Below are positions 17,820 to 25,644 of a stretch of 32,533 bases of DNA, one piece after another (within the stretch, counting starts at the first letter, position 1; every line of letters starts with the position of its first letter). Under the pieces are notes generated by a model, which had not been told where the DNA came from, did no database searches, and saw only the letters and a program-made list of their open reading frames with translations. The translations under genes were made by a program, and so were the position numbers. The DNA is taken from assembly GCA_910584585.1 (NCBI GenBank), contig CAJUBP010000052.1, forward strand, positions 1 through 32,533, given 5' to 3'. The stretch is from an uncultured Lachnospiraceae bacterium (GTDB taxonomy: Bacteria > Bacillota > Clostridia > Lachnospirales > Lachnospiraceae).

Positions 17820-17846
17820 CCAGAGCATTTTTCAAACATGCTCTGG
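17820..17846. promoter_or_regulatory. Perfect 9-bp inverted repeat in the Rrf2 leader
   Basis: CCAGAGCAT (17820-17828) and ATGCTCTGG (17838-17846) flank a 9-nt centre, between the minus-strand promoter and the Rrf2 start codon. It may be an autoregulatory operator or an mRNA hairpin. Confidence 0.45.
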
Positions 17847-17867
17847 GATAACATTTTTCTAAAATAC

Positions 17868-17896
17868 AGTATAGCAGAAGAATGAGGATTTCTCAA
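17868..17896 (-). promoter_or_regulatory. Sigma-A promoter of the Rrf2 gene
   Basis: On the minus strand, TTGAGA (17896-17891) and TATACT (17873-17868) are separated by 17 nt. Each box has five of six consensus bases. Confidence 0.7.
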
Positions 17897-17963
17897 CTTC
17901 ATTTTTACAAAGAAATTTCCATAATAGCAGAGAAAATTCTTTGAAAATGGATAAAATCGGCTC

Positions 17964-17992
17964 TTGACATTCCCAAACGACTGTGCTATGAT
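17964..17992 (+). promoter_or_regulatory. Sigma-A promoter of the trp operon
   Basis: A consensus TTGACA (17964-17969) and TATGAT (17987-17992) are 17 nt apart. The start site near 17999 lies about 30 nt before the base of the T-box stem I. Confidence 0.85.
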
Positions 17993-18029
17993 TTAAAAAA
18001 TTTAAGATATTAAACTAATAAACCATTGA

Positions 18030-18300
18030 AGCGGAGATAACGGCAATGATGCCTTTACAGAGAATCTGGATAGCTGAGAGCCAGGTAAGAAACAAATTGT
18101 CAAATGGACCGCTGAGGGCGCAGCCAAATGTGAGATTCACAGAGTATTCTGCGACGCCTGGGCAGGCGTTATTTGCCGGGGATATGCTGGTATCCTGCTT
18201 AAGCGCACGGGTTATGCCGTGAATCAAGGTGGCACCGCGGATCATGTTAGCGATTCGTCCTTGACAGAAAGTATTGTTCTGTCAGGGGCGTTTTTATTTT
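18030..18300 (+). ncRNA. Tryptophan T-box riboswitch
   Basis: The base of stem I pairs AGCGG (18030-18034) with CCGCT (18109-18113). The specifier TGG (18105-18107), in the context CAAATGGACC, lies just above it on the 3' side, the normal position for a tRNA-Trp specifier. A GAGATAA motif (GA/K-turn) and a distal CTGG...GAGAGCCAG stem are visible. Stem III is the CACGG/CCGTG hairpin, followed by the T-box sequence AAGGTGGCACCGCGG (18226-18240). Its AAGG can pair with CCTT (18259-18262) as antiterminator, competing with the terminator. Uncharged tRNA-Trp would favour read-through into trpE. This explains the gene-free stretch before the operon. Confidence 0.95.
18256..18300 (+). terminator. 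T-box-controlled terminator
   Basis: CGTCCTTGACAGAA (18256-18269) pairs with TTCTGTCAGGGGCG (18277-18290) and is followed by TTTTTATTTT. Its 5' arm overlaps the CCTT needed by the antiterminator, so the two structures are mutually exclusive. Confidence 0.92.
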
Positions 18301-18333
18301 ACTCCTTTTACAGAAAATGAAGGAGTATTTTTT
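18301..18333 (+). terminator. Second terminator-like hairpin between the T-box and trpE
   Basis: ACTCCTT (18301-18307) and AAGGAGT (18320-18326) form a 7-bp stem with a 12-nt loop, followed by ATTTTTT. The 3' arm is Shine-Dalgarno-like but too far from ATG 18351 to be its ribosome-binding site; GGAGG 18338-18342 fills that role. Confidence 0.45.
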
Positions 18334-18350
18334 ATGTGGAGGTACCGATT

Positions 18351-19817
18351 ATGAAAATATTGCCGAATCTTAGTGATGTCAGAGAAATTGCAGCCTCGGG
18401 AAAATATCATGTGCTTCCGGTGAGCTGTGAGATTCTTTCTGATTTCACTACGCCGATCGAAACCATGAAAATACTGAAAAATGCATCCACCCATTGTTAT
18501 ATGCTGGAATCCGCTCAGACAGACGAGACCTGGGGGCGCTATACCTTCCTGGGCTTTGATCCGAAGATGGAAATTACCTGCAGGGACGGGGAACTGACGG
18601 CAGGCAGCGTTAAGTTTAAGACAGAGGATCCTTCTGCCTTTCTCCGCCGGATCCTTGCGGAATATAAAAGTCCCCGCTTCGAATATCTTCCTTCTTTTAC
18701 AGGCGGGCTGGTGGGATATTTCTCCTATGATTATCTCGGATACAGTGAGCCGGCGGTGCGGCGTGACGTGGAGGATACTGAGGAATTTAAGGATGTGGAT
18801 CTGATGCTTTTTGATAAAGTGATTGCCTTTGACCATTTCCGCCAAAAGATTATCCTTATTGTAAATATGAAGCTGGACCATGCAGAGGCAGAGTATCAGC
18901 AGGCGGTGATGGAACTGGAGCGTCTGAAAAACCTTCTGAACAACGGCCCAAAGAAGCAGGAATCGGGCGGGAAGCTGACCGGCGAGGTCACGCCGCTGTT
19001 TGACAAAGAACAATTCTGCGGTATGGTGGAACAGGCAAAACAATATATCTATGAAGGAGATATTTTTCAGATTGTGCTTTCCAACCGGCTGAGCGCGCCC
19101 TTTGAAGGAAGTCTTTTCCATACTTACCGGGTGCTTCGGACCATCAACCCTTCGCCGTATATGTTCTATTTTTCAGGCACCGATGTGGAGGTTGCAGGGG
19201 CGTCGCCGGAGACTCTGGTAAAGCTGGAGGACGGCGTGCTTCACACCTTTCCCCTGGCAGGAACCAGGCCCAGGGGCAGAACCAGGGAGGAAGACCTGGC
19301 CCTGGAGGAAGAACTGCTTGCAGATGAAAAAGAGCTTGCTGAGCATAATATGCTGGTGGATTTAGGGCGGAACGATCTTGGCAAAATCAGCAAGTTTGGC
19401 ACGGTTCAAGTGGAGGCGCTGCATTCTGTGGAACGCTTTTCCCATGTGATGCACATCGGTTCCACTGTGCGCGGCGAGCTTGCCGAAGGCTATGACGCCC
19501 TTGACGCCATCCAGGCGGTGCTGCCTGCAGGAACTCTTTCCGGCGCCCCGAAGATCAGAGCCTGCCAGCTGATCGGGGAACTGGAAAACAACAAGCGCGG
19601 CATTTACGGCGGTGCCATTGGATACATCAGCTTTACCGGCAATCTGGACGCCTGCATTGCCATCCGCATTGCCCATAAGAAGAACGGCAAAGTGTTTGTG
19701 AGAAGCGGAGCGGGAATTGTGGCGGACTCCGTGCCGGAAAAAGAATATGAAGAGTGCCTGAACAAAGCAAAATCTTCGCTTCAGGCGCTGAAACTTGCAC
19801 AGGAGGCGGAACTATGA
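18351..19817 (+). CDS. trpE: Anthranilate synthase component I
   Basis: A 488-aa enzyme of usual length that converts chorismate and ammonia (from TrpG) to anthranilate, the first committed step of tryptophan synthesis. The chorismate-binding domain is clear: PSPYMFYF, GASPETLVKLEDG, PLAGTRPRGRTREED, HNMLVDLGRNDLGKI, PAGTLSGAPKIRAC and RSGAGIVADSVPEKEYEE. The N-terminal MLESAQTDETWGRYTFLG matches the region that forms the tryptophan feedback site. ATG 18351 has GGAGG 8 nt upstream; the in-frame GTG 18336 overlaps that site. It is the first gene of trpEGDCFBA, controlled by the T-box, and its stop overlaps the trpG start (ATGA). Confidence 0.97.
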   Translation: MKILPNLSDVREIAASGKYHVLPVSCEILSDFTTPIETMKILKNASTHCYMLESAQTDETWGRYTFLGFDPKMEITCRDGELTAGSVKFKTEDPSAFLRRILAEYKSPRFEYLPSFTGGLVGYFSYDYLGYSEPAVRRDVEDTEEFKDVDLMLFDKVIAFDHFRQKIILIVNMKLDHAEAEYQQAVMELERLKNLLNNGPKKQESGGKLTGEVTPLFDKEQFCGMVEQAKQYIYEGDIFQIVLSNRLSAPFEGSLFHTYRVLRTINPSPYMFYFSGTDVEVAGASPETLVKLEDGVLHTFPLAGTRPRGRTREEDLALEEELLADEKELAEHNMLVDLGRNDLGKISKFGTVQVEALHSVERFSHVMHIGSTVRGELAEGYDALDAIQAVLPAGTLSGAPKIRACQLIGELENNKRGIYGGAIGYISFTGNLDACIAIRIAHKKNGKVFVRSGAGIVADSVPEKEYEECLNKAKSSLQALKLAQEAEL

Positions 19818-20383
19818 TTTTACTTATTGATAATTACGACAGTTTTTCCTATAACCTCTATCAGCTGATTGGGGAGATTGACCCTGATATCAGGGTGATC
19901 CGAAACGATGAAATGACAGTCAGGGAAATCCAGGAGGCGGCCCCCGGACGCGTCATCCTCTCTCCCGGACCGGGAAGGCCGGAACATGCAGGGATTCTGA
20001 TAGAAGCAGTAAAGACACTGGGCAGAACCATTCCTGTGCTTGGGGTCTGCCTGGGGCACCAGGCCATATGCGCGGCATATGGCGCGTCCATTACTTATGC
20101 AAAAAAGCTGATGCACGGCAAGCAGTCGGTTGTGGAATTTGACACAAATTGCCCGCTGTTTGCAGGCTGCCCGAAAACTGCCCCTGTGGCCCGCTATCAT
20201 TCCCTTGCGGCAGACGCGGCCACGATGCCCGGAGCATTAGAAATCACTGCTGTCGCAGACGACGGAGAGATTATGGGGGTGCGGCACAAAGAATATCCTG
20301 TCTATGGGGTCCAGTTTCACCCGGAATCCATTCTGACGCCCGATGGAAAACAGATACTCAGAAATTTTATAAAGGAGATGTAG
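19814..20383 (+). CDS. trpG: Anthranilate synthase component II (glutamine amidotransferase)
   Basis: A 189-aa class I glutamine amidotransferase that supplies ammonia to TrpE. Visible motifs are MILLIDNYDSFSYNLYQ, ILSPGPGRPEHAG, the catalytic Cys in GVCLGHQAI and the His-Glu pair in VQFHPESILT. ATG 19814 follows AGGAGG (19801-19806) by 7 nt and overlaps the trpE stop as ATGA, which favours balanced synthesis of the two subunits. It stands alone, not fused to TrpD as in some bacteria. A role shared with p-aminobenzoate synthesis cannot be excluded from sequence, but position argues for tryptophan. Confidence 0.96.
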   Translation: MILLIDNYDSFSYNLYQLIGEIDPDIRVIRNDEMTVREIQEAAPGRVILSPGPGRPEHAGILIEAVKTLGRTIPVLGVCLGHQAICAAYGASITYAKKLMHGKQSVVEFDTNCPLFAGCPKTAPVARYHSLAADAATMPGALEITAVADDGEIMGVRHKEYPVYGVQFHPESILTPDGKQILRNFIKEM

Positions 20384-20386
20384 ATC

Positions 20387-21412
20387 ATGATCAGAGAAGC
20401 AATTGTAAAAATTGTAAATAAGGAAGACCTTACCTATGGCGAAGCCTATGCCGTTATGAATGAAATTATGAGCGGTGAAACGACAGCTACCCAAAACGCC
20501 GCTTTTCTTGCGGCTTTGTCCACCAAAAGCGCAAGAGCCGAGACGATAGATGAGATAGCAGGCTGCGCAGCCGCCATGAGGGCCCATGCCGTCAAAGTGG
20601 AAACAGGAATGGAACTGTTTGAAATTGTCGGAACGGGCGGCGATAACGCCCACAGCTTCAATATTTCAACGACCTCCGCCCTTGTGGCGGCGTCAGGCGG
20701 CATGAAAGTGGCAAAGCACGGCAACCGGGCCGCTTCCTCCCAGTGCGGAACAGCAGACTGCCTGGAGGCGCTGGGCGTGAATATTCAGCAGAGTCCGGCC
20801 AGATGCCTGGAACTTCTGGATGAGGCAGGCATATGCTTTTTCTTTGCGCAGAAATACCACACATCCATGAAATATGTGGGCAGCATCCGCAAGGAATTGG
20901 GCTTCCGCACGGTGTTCAACATTCTCGGGCCCCTTACGAATCCGGGCGCGCCTTCCATGCAGCTTCTGGGGGTATATGACGGTTATCTGGCAGAACCGCT
21001 GGCGCAGGTGCTGATCAGTCTCGGGGTCAGGCGGGGGATGGTAGTGTACGGCCAGGATAAGCTGGATGAAATATCCATGAGCGCGCCCACTTCCATCTGC
21101 GAAATCAAAGACGGATGGTTCAAATCGTCTGTGATCGCTCCGGAAGATTTCGGTTTTGAACGCTGTGCCAGAGAAGATCTGAAAGGCGGCACTCCCGAAG
21201 AAAACGCCAGAATCACCCGCGCGATTCTGCAGGGCGAAAGGGGACACAAGAGAAACGCCGTTCTTATGAACGCAGGCGCGGCGCTCTATCTTGGCGGCAA
21301 AGCGGAAACCATGAAAGAAGGGATTCAGCTTGCCGCAGAACTTATTGATTCCGGCAAGGCCCAAAAAACATTGGATCAGTTTATCGAGATCAGCAACCGG
21401 CCGGAGGTGTAA
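20387..21412 (+). CDS. trpD: Anthranilate phosphoribosyltransferase
   Basis: A 341-aa enzyme of usual length that transfers phosphoribose from PRPP to anthranilate. The PRPP-binding GTGGDNAHSFNIST, KVAKHGNRAASSQCGTADCL (conserved KHGNR) and FNILGPLTNPG motifs are present, as is VYGQDKLDEIS. It starts 3 nt after the trpG stop behind AAAGGAG. No truncation or unusual substitution is seen at the PRPP loop. Third gene of the operon. Confidence 0.96.
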   Translation: MIREAIVKIVNKEDLTYGEAYAVMNEIMSGETTATQNAAFLAALSTKSARAETIDEIAGCAAAMRAHAVKVETGMELFEIVGTGGDNAHSFNISTTSALVAASGGMKVAKHGNRAASSQCGTADCLEALGVNIQQSPARCLELLDEAGICFFFAQKYHTSMKYVGSIRKELGFRTVFNILGPLTNPGAPSMQLLGVYDGYLAEPLAQVLISLGVRRGMVVYGQDKLDEISMSAPTSICEIKDGWFKSSVIAPEDFGFERCAREDLKGGTPEENARITRAILQGERGHKRNAVLMNAGAALYLGGKAETMKEGIQLAAELIDSGKAQKTLDQFIEISNRPEV

Positions 21413-21414
21413 TT

Positions 21415-22269
21415 ATGACGATTCTTGACCAGCTTGCCGATTACGCGCGGGAACGCGTCCGGCAGGCAAAACAGAAGGTGCCTTTTGAAGAAATCAGGCG
21501 GCAGGCTTTGGCCTTTCCCAGAGGAGACTTTGCTTTTGCGCGGGCATTGAAAAAACCGGGACTTTCTTTTATCTGCGAGTGTAAAAAAGCTTCTCCCTCC
21601 AAAGGAGTGATTGCCCCGGATTTTCCCTATCTTGAAATTGCAAAAGAATATGAGGCGGCAGGAGCCGACTGCATTTCTGTATTGACTGAGCCCAAATGGT
21701 TCCTGGGAAGCGAACGGTATCTGAGGGAAATTGCGGAATCTGTTTCCATTCCCTGTCTTCGGAAGGATTTTACCGTAGACAGCTATATGATCTATGAGGC
21801 GAAGATGCTGGGCGCGTCTGCTGTGCTCCTGATCTGTTCCATATTAACGGAAAAAGAAATCAGGGAATATCTTGAAATCTGCGATGAACTGGGGCTATCC
21901 GCCCTGACAGAGGCCCACACAGAAGAGGAAGCGCAGATGGCGCTTCGCGCCGGAGCTGGGATGATCGGCGTCAATAACCGCAATCTTAAAGATTTCTCCA
22001 TAGACGCCGATAACAGCCGCAGGCTGCGGGAATTGGTTCCTGATCACGTGCTGTTTGTTTCCGAAAGCGGAATCCGCTGTTCTGAGGATGTAGCGCGGCT
22101 TTGTGAGATTGGAGCCGACGCAGTGCTTGTGGGAGAAACGCTGATGCGGGCAGGAGATAAGAAAGCTATGCTCGCGCAGCTGCGGAGTGGAGATAAGAAG
22201 GTCGGCCCTGCGCAGAAGCGGGCAGGAGATGAGAAAGCCATGCCTGTGCGGCAGAGGGGTGGATTATGA
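21415..22269 (+). CDS. trpC: Indole-3-glycerol phosphate synthase with a repeat-derived C-terminal tail
   Basis: A 284-aa TIM-barrel enzyme that closes CdRP to indole-3-glycerol phosphate. Key motifs are FICECKKASPSKG, CLRKDFTVD, LTEAHTEEEA, GVNNRNLKDF and FVSESGI. The usual family end (VGETLMRAGDKKAMLAQL) is reached at about residue 256. After it, 24 residues are two further imperfect copies of RAGDKKAMLAQL, then RGGL. The tail is encoded by three 36-bp tandem repeats (22147-22254) and is probably dispensable for catalysis, since the barrel is already complete. It starts 2 nt after the trpD stop, and its stop overlaps the trpF start (ATGA). Confidence 0.95.
   Translation: MTILDQLADYARERVRQAKQKVPFEEIRRQALAFPRGDFAFARALKKPGLSFICECKKASPSKGVIAPDFPYLEIAKEYEAAGADCISVLTEPKWFLGSERYLREIAESVSIPCLRKDFTVDSYMIYEAKMLGASAVLLICSILTEKEIREYLEICDELGLSALTEAHTEEEAQMALRAGAGMIGVNNRNLKDFSIDADNSRRLRELVPDHVLFVSESGIRCSEDVARLCEIGADAVLVGETLMRAGDKKAMLAQLRSGDKKVGPAQKRAGDEKAMPVRQRGGL
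22147..22254 (+). repeat. Three 36-bp tandem repeats at the 3' end of trpC
   Basis: Units at 22147-22182, 22183-22218 and 22219-22254 encode RAGDKKAMLAQL, RSGDKKVGPAQK and RAGDEKAMPVRQ. All keep CGG-x-GGAGAT near their 5' end. The copies have diverged, so the duplication is not brand new. They lie immediately before the trpF start. Confidence 0.9.
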
Positions 22270-22874
22270 CAAGGATAAAGCTCTGCGGCCTGTCCCGGCC
22301 CTGTGATATCGAGGCGGCCAATGAGTTAAAACCAGAGTATATTGGTTTTGTGTTTGCGCCCAAAAGCAAGCGCTATGTAACGGCTGAAAAGGCCGTGGAA
22401 CTGAAACGGCTGCTGGATCCAGACATAAAAGCGGTGGGCGTGTTTGTGAATGAACGGCTTGAGACGGCTGCCGGCCTTTTGAACAGCGGAATCATTGATC
22501 TTGCCCAGCTTCACGGAAAGGAAGACAGGCGTTATATAGAACGGCTGAGAGAACTGACCGGTAAACCGCTGATTCAGGCTTTCCAGATAGAAACAGAGGC
22601 AGATATCAAAGAGGCCCGGGAGAGTGCGGCGGAATATATCCTTCTGGATTCCGGCGCAGGCACAGGAACAACATTTGACTGGAGGCTGGCACAGAAGCTC
22701 AAAAGACAGTATTTCCTTGCAGGGGGCCTTACTCCCGGCAATGTGGGGGAAGCTGTCCGGATATTATCCCCTTTTGCCGTAGATGTCAGCTCGGGTATTG
22801 AAACAGATGGATATAAAAATAAAGCAAAAATGGCGGCCTTTGCAGCCGCTGTCAGAAAGGAAGACGCAATATGA
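22266..22874 (+). CDS. trpF: Phosphoribosylanthranilate isomerase
   Basis: A 202-aa TIM-barrel enzyme that catalyses the Amadori rearrangement of phosphoribosylanthranilate to CdRP, the substrate of TrpC. Family motifs are IKLCGLSRPCDIEAAN (active-site Cys), YIGFVFAPKSKRYV, VGVFVNE, LAQLHGKED, FLAGGLTPGNV and VDVSSGIETDGYKN. ATG 22266 overlaps the trpC stop and has AGAGGGG just upstream. The stop overlaps the trpB start (ATGA), so translation is coupled on both sides. Slightly short but within family range. Confidence 0.95.
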   Translation: MTRIKLCGLSRPCDIEAANELKPEYIGFVFAPKSKRYVTAEKAVELKRLLDPDIKAVGVFVNERLETAAGLLNSGIIDLAQLHGKEDRRYIERLRELTGKPLIQAFQIETEADIKEARESAAEYILLDSGAGTGTTFDWRLAQKLKRQYFLAGGLTPGNVGEAVRILSPFAVDVSSGIETDGYKNKAKMAAFAAAVRKEDAI

Positions 22875-24061
22875 CCAATCCAAGAGGACGGTTCGGAATC
22901 CACGGTGGACAGTATATTCCGGAAACATTGATGAATGCCGTGATTGAACTGGAAGAAGCCTATTACCGCTATAAAGAAGATCCTGATTTTAATAGAGAAC
23001 TGGAAGAGCTTCTCTGCGAATATGCAGGGAGGCCCTCACGGCTGTATTTTGCTGAGAAAATGACAAAAGATCTGGGCGGCGCTAAGATTTATCTCAAGCG
23101 GGAGGATCTCAATCACACCGGCGCCCATAAGATCAACAATGTGCTGGGCCAGGCGCTGCTTGCGAAGAAAATGGGCAAGACCCGGCTGATTGCTGAGACC
23201 GGGGCGGGCCAGCACGGAGTGGCGACAGCCACAGCCGCTGCCCTTATGGGGATGGAGTGCGTGGTCTTTATGGGTGAAGAGGATACCATCCGCCAGGCCC
23301 TCAACGTATACCGTATGCGCCTGCTGGGCGCTGAGGTCATTCCAGTCAAATCCGGCACAGCCACATTGAAAGACGCCGTATCCGAAGCGATGCGGGAGTG
23401 GACCAGCCGCATTTCCGATACCCATTACTGCCTTGGATCGGTGATGGGGCCTCATCCTTTTCCGGTGATGGTCCGTGATTTTCAGGCGGTTATCTCCAAA
23501 GAAATCAAGGAGCAGATTCTAAAAAAAGAAGGCAGACTGCCGGACGCGGTAATCGCCTGTGTGGGCGGAGGTTCCAATGCCATAGGCAGTTTCTGTCATT
23601 TTATAGAAGAGCCGAAAGTTCGGCTTATCGGCTGTGAAGCGGCAGGCAGAGGCATCGACACTCCTGAAACGGCCGCTACGGTCAACACTGGCAGACTCGG
23701 CGTCTTTCACGGCATGAAATCTTATTTCTGCCAGGACAAAGACGGCCAGATCGCGCCGGTTTATTCCATTTCCGCAGGCCTTGATTATCCCGGCATCGGC
23801 CCGGAGCACGCGCACCTGCATGATATCGGGAGGGCAGAATACGTGCCTGTCACCGATGAGGAAGCGGTGTGCGCCTTTGAATACCTTGCCAGAACCGAAG
23901 GGATCATTCCGGCCATCGAATCGGCCCATGCAGTTGCTTACGCAATGAAACTTGCGCCGGAAATGGATCGGGATCAAGTAATCGTGATTACCATATCAGG
24001 AAGAGGGGACAAGGACTGCGCCGCCATTGCCCGCTACAGAGGGGAGGATCTTCATGAGTAA
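22871..24061 (+). CDS. trpB: Tryptophan synthase beta chain
   Basis: A 396-aa PLP enzyme that condenses indole with serine to form tryptophan, in an alpha2-beta2 complex with TrpA. It begins with RGRFGIHGGQYIPETLM, has the PLP lysine in NHTGAHKINN, the catalytic Glu region in AETGAGQHGVATATA, the phosphate-binding CVGGGSNAIG loop and the C-terminal SGRGDKD. Length and spacing match TrpB1, the form that pairs with TrpA. It overlaps trpF by 4 nt and trpA by 8 nt. Confidence 0.97.
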   Translation: MTNPRGRFGIHGGQYIPETLMNAVIELEEAYYRYKEDPDFNRELEELLCEYAGRPSRLYFAEKMTKDLGGAKIYLKREDLNHTGAHKINNVLGQALLAKKMGKTRLIAETGAGQHGVATATAAALMGMECVVFMGEEDTIRQALNVYRMRLLGAEVIPVKSGTATLKDAVSEAMREWTSRISDTHYCLGSVMGPHPFPVMVRDFQAVISKEIKEQILKKEGRLPDAVIACVGGGSNAIGSFCHFIEEPKVRLIGCEAAGRGIDTPETAATVNTGRLGVFHGMKSYFCQDKDGQIAPVYSISAGLDYPGIGPEHAHLHDIGRAEYVPVTDEEAVCAFEYLARTEGIIPAIESAHAVAYAMKLAPEMDRDQVIVITISGRGDKDCAAIARYRGEDLHE

Positions 24062-24824
24062 TATCAGCAAAGCATTTGAACACGGAAAAGCATTTATCGC
24101 CTTTATCACCTGCGGCGATCCGGATTTGGAAACTACCGCCGCCGCTGTCCGGGCCGCCGCAGCCAATGGCGCGGATCTTATCGAGCTTGGAATCCCTTTC
24201 TCCGATCCCACGGCGGAAGGCCCGGTGATTCAGGGGGCAAACCTCCGGGCTTTGAAGGGCGGAATCACCACAGATAAGATTTTTGCGTTTGTCAAAGAAA
24301 TACGCCGTGATGTCAAGATTCCAATGGTCTTTATGACCTATGCCAATGTGGTATTTTCCTACGGCTCAGAGCGGTTTATTTCCGCCTGCCGGGAGATTGG
24401 GATTGACGGACTGATTCTGCCGGATCTTCCCTTTGAGGAAAAGGAGGAATTTCTGCCGCTGTGCCATAAATACGGGGTGGATCTGGCGTCGCTGATTGCG
24501 CCCACATCTGAAAACCGCATTGCCATGATTGCAAAAGAAGCAGAAGGCTTTGTCTATGTTGTTTCCAGCCTTGGAGTGACAGGGATGCGGGATGAGATTA
24601 AGACAGATCTTGTTTCGATTGTTAACGTGATAAGGGAATATACGGATTTGCCCTGTGCCATCGGTTTCGGCATTTCCACGCCGGAGCAGGCGAAGAAAAT
24701 GGCGGATATTTCTGACGGAGCCATTGTCGGTTCCGCTATTATAAAACTGTTGGAACAGTATGGCAGAAACGCTCCTGAGCATATAGGCAGATATGTGAAA
24801 TCCATGAAAGACGCCATAAGATAA
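24054..24824 (+). CDS. trpA: Tryptophan synthase alpha chain with Glu at the second catalytic position
   Basis: A 256-aa TIM-barrel subunit that cleaves indole-3-glycerol phosphate to indole, which is channelled to TrpB. Motifs are FITCGDPDLE, ELGIPFSDPTAEGPVIQGA and a C-terminal AIGFGISTPEQ and GAIVGSAI. The first catalytic residue, Glu44 (Glu49 in Salmonella), is present. The position of Salmonella Asp60 is Glu55 here (PTAEGP instead of PLADGP), a conservative change that keeps the carboxylate. ATG 24054 follows GGGGAGG by 6 nt; an in-frame start at 24027 would add nine residues but lacks that site. Last gene of the operon; no clear terminator follows. Confidence 0.95.
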   Translation: MSNISKAFEHGKAFIAFITCGDPDLETTAAAVRAAAANGADLIELGIPFSDPTAEGPVIQGANLRALKGGITTDKIFAFVKEIRRDVKIPMVFMTYANVVFSYGSERFISACREIGIDGLILPDLPFEEKEEFLPLCHKYGVDLASLIAPTSENRIAMIAKEAEGFVYVVSSLGVTGMRDEIKTDLVSIVNVIREYTDLPCAIGFGISTPEQAKKMADISDGAIVGSAIIKLLEQYGRNAPEHIGRYVKSMKDAIR

Positions 24825-24840
24825 AAGATTTCAGCGGCTT

Positions 24841-24894
24841 TTTACATTTTTCTTACAACTTTTTGAATACTTTTTCCAAGAATTCCTGTATAAT
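24841..24894 (+). promoter_or_regulatory. Promoter and 11-bp direct repeats upstream of the response regulator
   Basis: A perfect TATAAT lies at 24889-24894, about 50 nt before the regulator's ATG. Upstream, hexamers TTTACA (24841), CTTACA (24852) and TTGAAT (24863) recur at exact 11-bp steps, the spacing used by OmpR/PhoB-type regulators. No good -35 sits 17 nt from the -10 (TTGAAT is 20 nt away), as expected of an activator-dependent promoter. Autoregulation is inferred. Confidence 0.5.
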
Positions 24895-24944
24895 AGTACT
24901 AAGGAACTGTCAAGAAATAACGGAAGAAAAGGACAGAATCAGAC

Positions 24945-25613
24945 ATGATAAAAATTTTAATCGTAGAAGACGATCCCAACATTGCCAAACTGATAGAAGC
25001 CACCGTAGCTATCGGCGGTTACGAAGGAATTGTATGCAGCGACGGCGCCGAGGCTTTCGAGAAAATAGAGCATGGAAATTATGACCTGATCCTTTTGGAT
25101 GTCATGCTGCCAGGGATGGACGGTTTTGAGATCGTGAGGAAGCGCACCAACAAAGAAGCGCCGGTGATTTTTATCACAGCCAAGCAGGAACTGACTGATA
25201 AGGTGAAGGGTTTAAGGCTCGGCGCAGAGGATTACATTGTGAAGCCCTTTGAGGCCATGGAGCTTCTGGCCCGGATTGAAGTGATTCTGCGGCGGGTGAA
25301 GCGGACGGAGAATACTTATTCTTATGGGAATATTTCGATTAATGTGGAAGAACATACCTGCAAATGCGGCGGAGAGGAAGTGTATCTGACTCCAAAGGAA
25401 TTTGAAGTCCTGGTGTTTTTCATCCAGCACAAGGATGTGGCTATTTCCAGGGACAGGCTGCTGGCGGCGGTCTGGGGTTTTGAATATGAGGGAGAGACCA
25501 GAACTATTGATATTCATATCCAGCAGCTACGCAAGAAGCTGAACTTAAAGGACCGCCTGGTGACCATTCCCAAGCTGGGCTACCGTCTGGAGAGCGCGAA
25601 GGAGCAGATGTAA
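24945..25613 (+). CDS. OmpR/PhoB-family response regulator
   Basis: A 222-aa two-domain regulator. The receiver domain (about residues 1-115) has the acidic pair VEDDPN, the phospho-acceptor Asp52 in LILLDVMLPGMDGFE, a Thr in VIFITA and Lys in IVKPFE. The C-terminal winged helix (about 125-220) has LTPKEFEVLVFF, ISRDRLLAAVWGFEYEGETRTIDIHI and LVTIPKLGYRLE, diagnostic of the OmpR family. The cognate kinase starts 31 nt downstream. Target genes and stimulus cannot be read from sequence. The upstream 11-bp repeats suggest that it controls its own promoter. Confidence 0.95.
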   Translation: MIKILIVEDDPNIAKLIEATVAIGGYEGIVCSDGAEAFEKIEHGNYDLILLDVMLPGMDGFEIVRKRTNKEAPVIFITAKQELTDKVKGLRLGAEDYIVKPFEAMELLARIEVILRRVKRTENTYSYGNISINVEEHTCKCGGEEVYLTPKEFEVLVFFIQHKDVAISRDRLLAAVWGFEYEGETRTIDIHIQQLRKKLNLKDRLVTIPKLGYRLESAKEQM

Positions 25614-25644
25614 TGCTGACAAAACGGCAGGGAGGATCAATGGT

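Noticed and set aside
18015..18245. Minus-strand open frame of 76 codons upstream of trpE
   Set aside because: It lies entirely within the Trp T-box RNA, whose structure explains the sequence.
24790..24846. Intrinsic terminator after trpA
   Set aside because: Only a 3-bp GCC/GGC pairing precedes the T run. Too weak to call, so read-through into the two-component genes is possible.
24863..25084. Arg-rich open frame overlapping the response-regulator start
   Set aside because: It is an off-frame reading of the OmpR-type regulator gene and has no homology.
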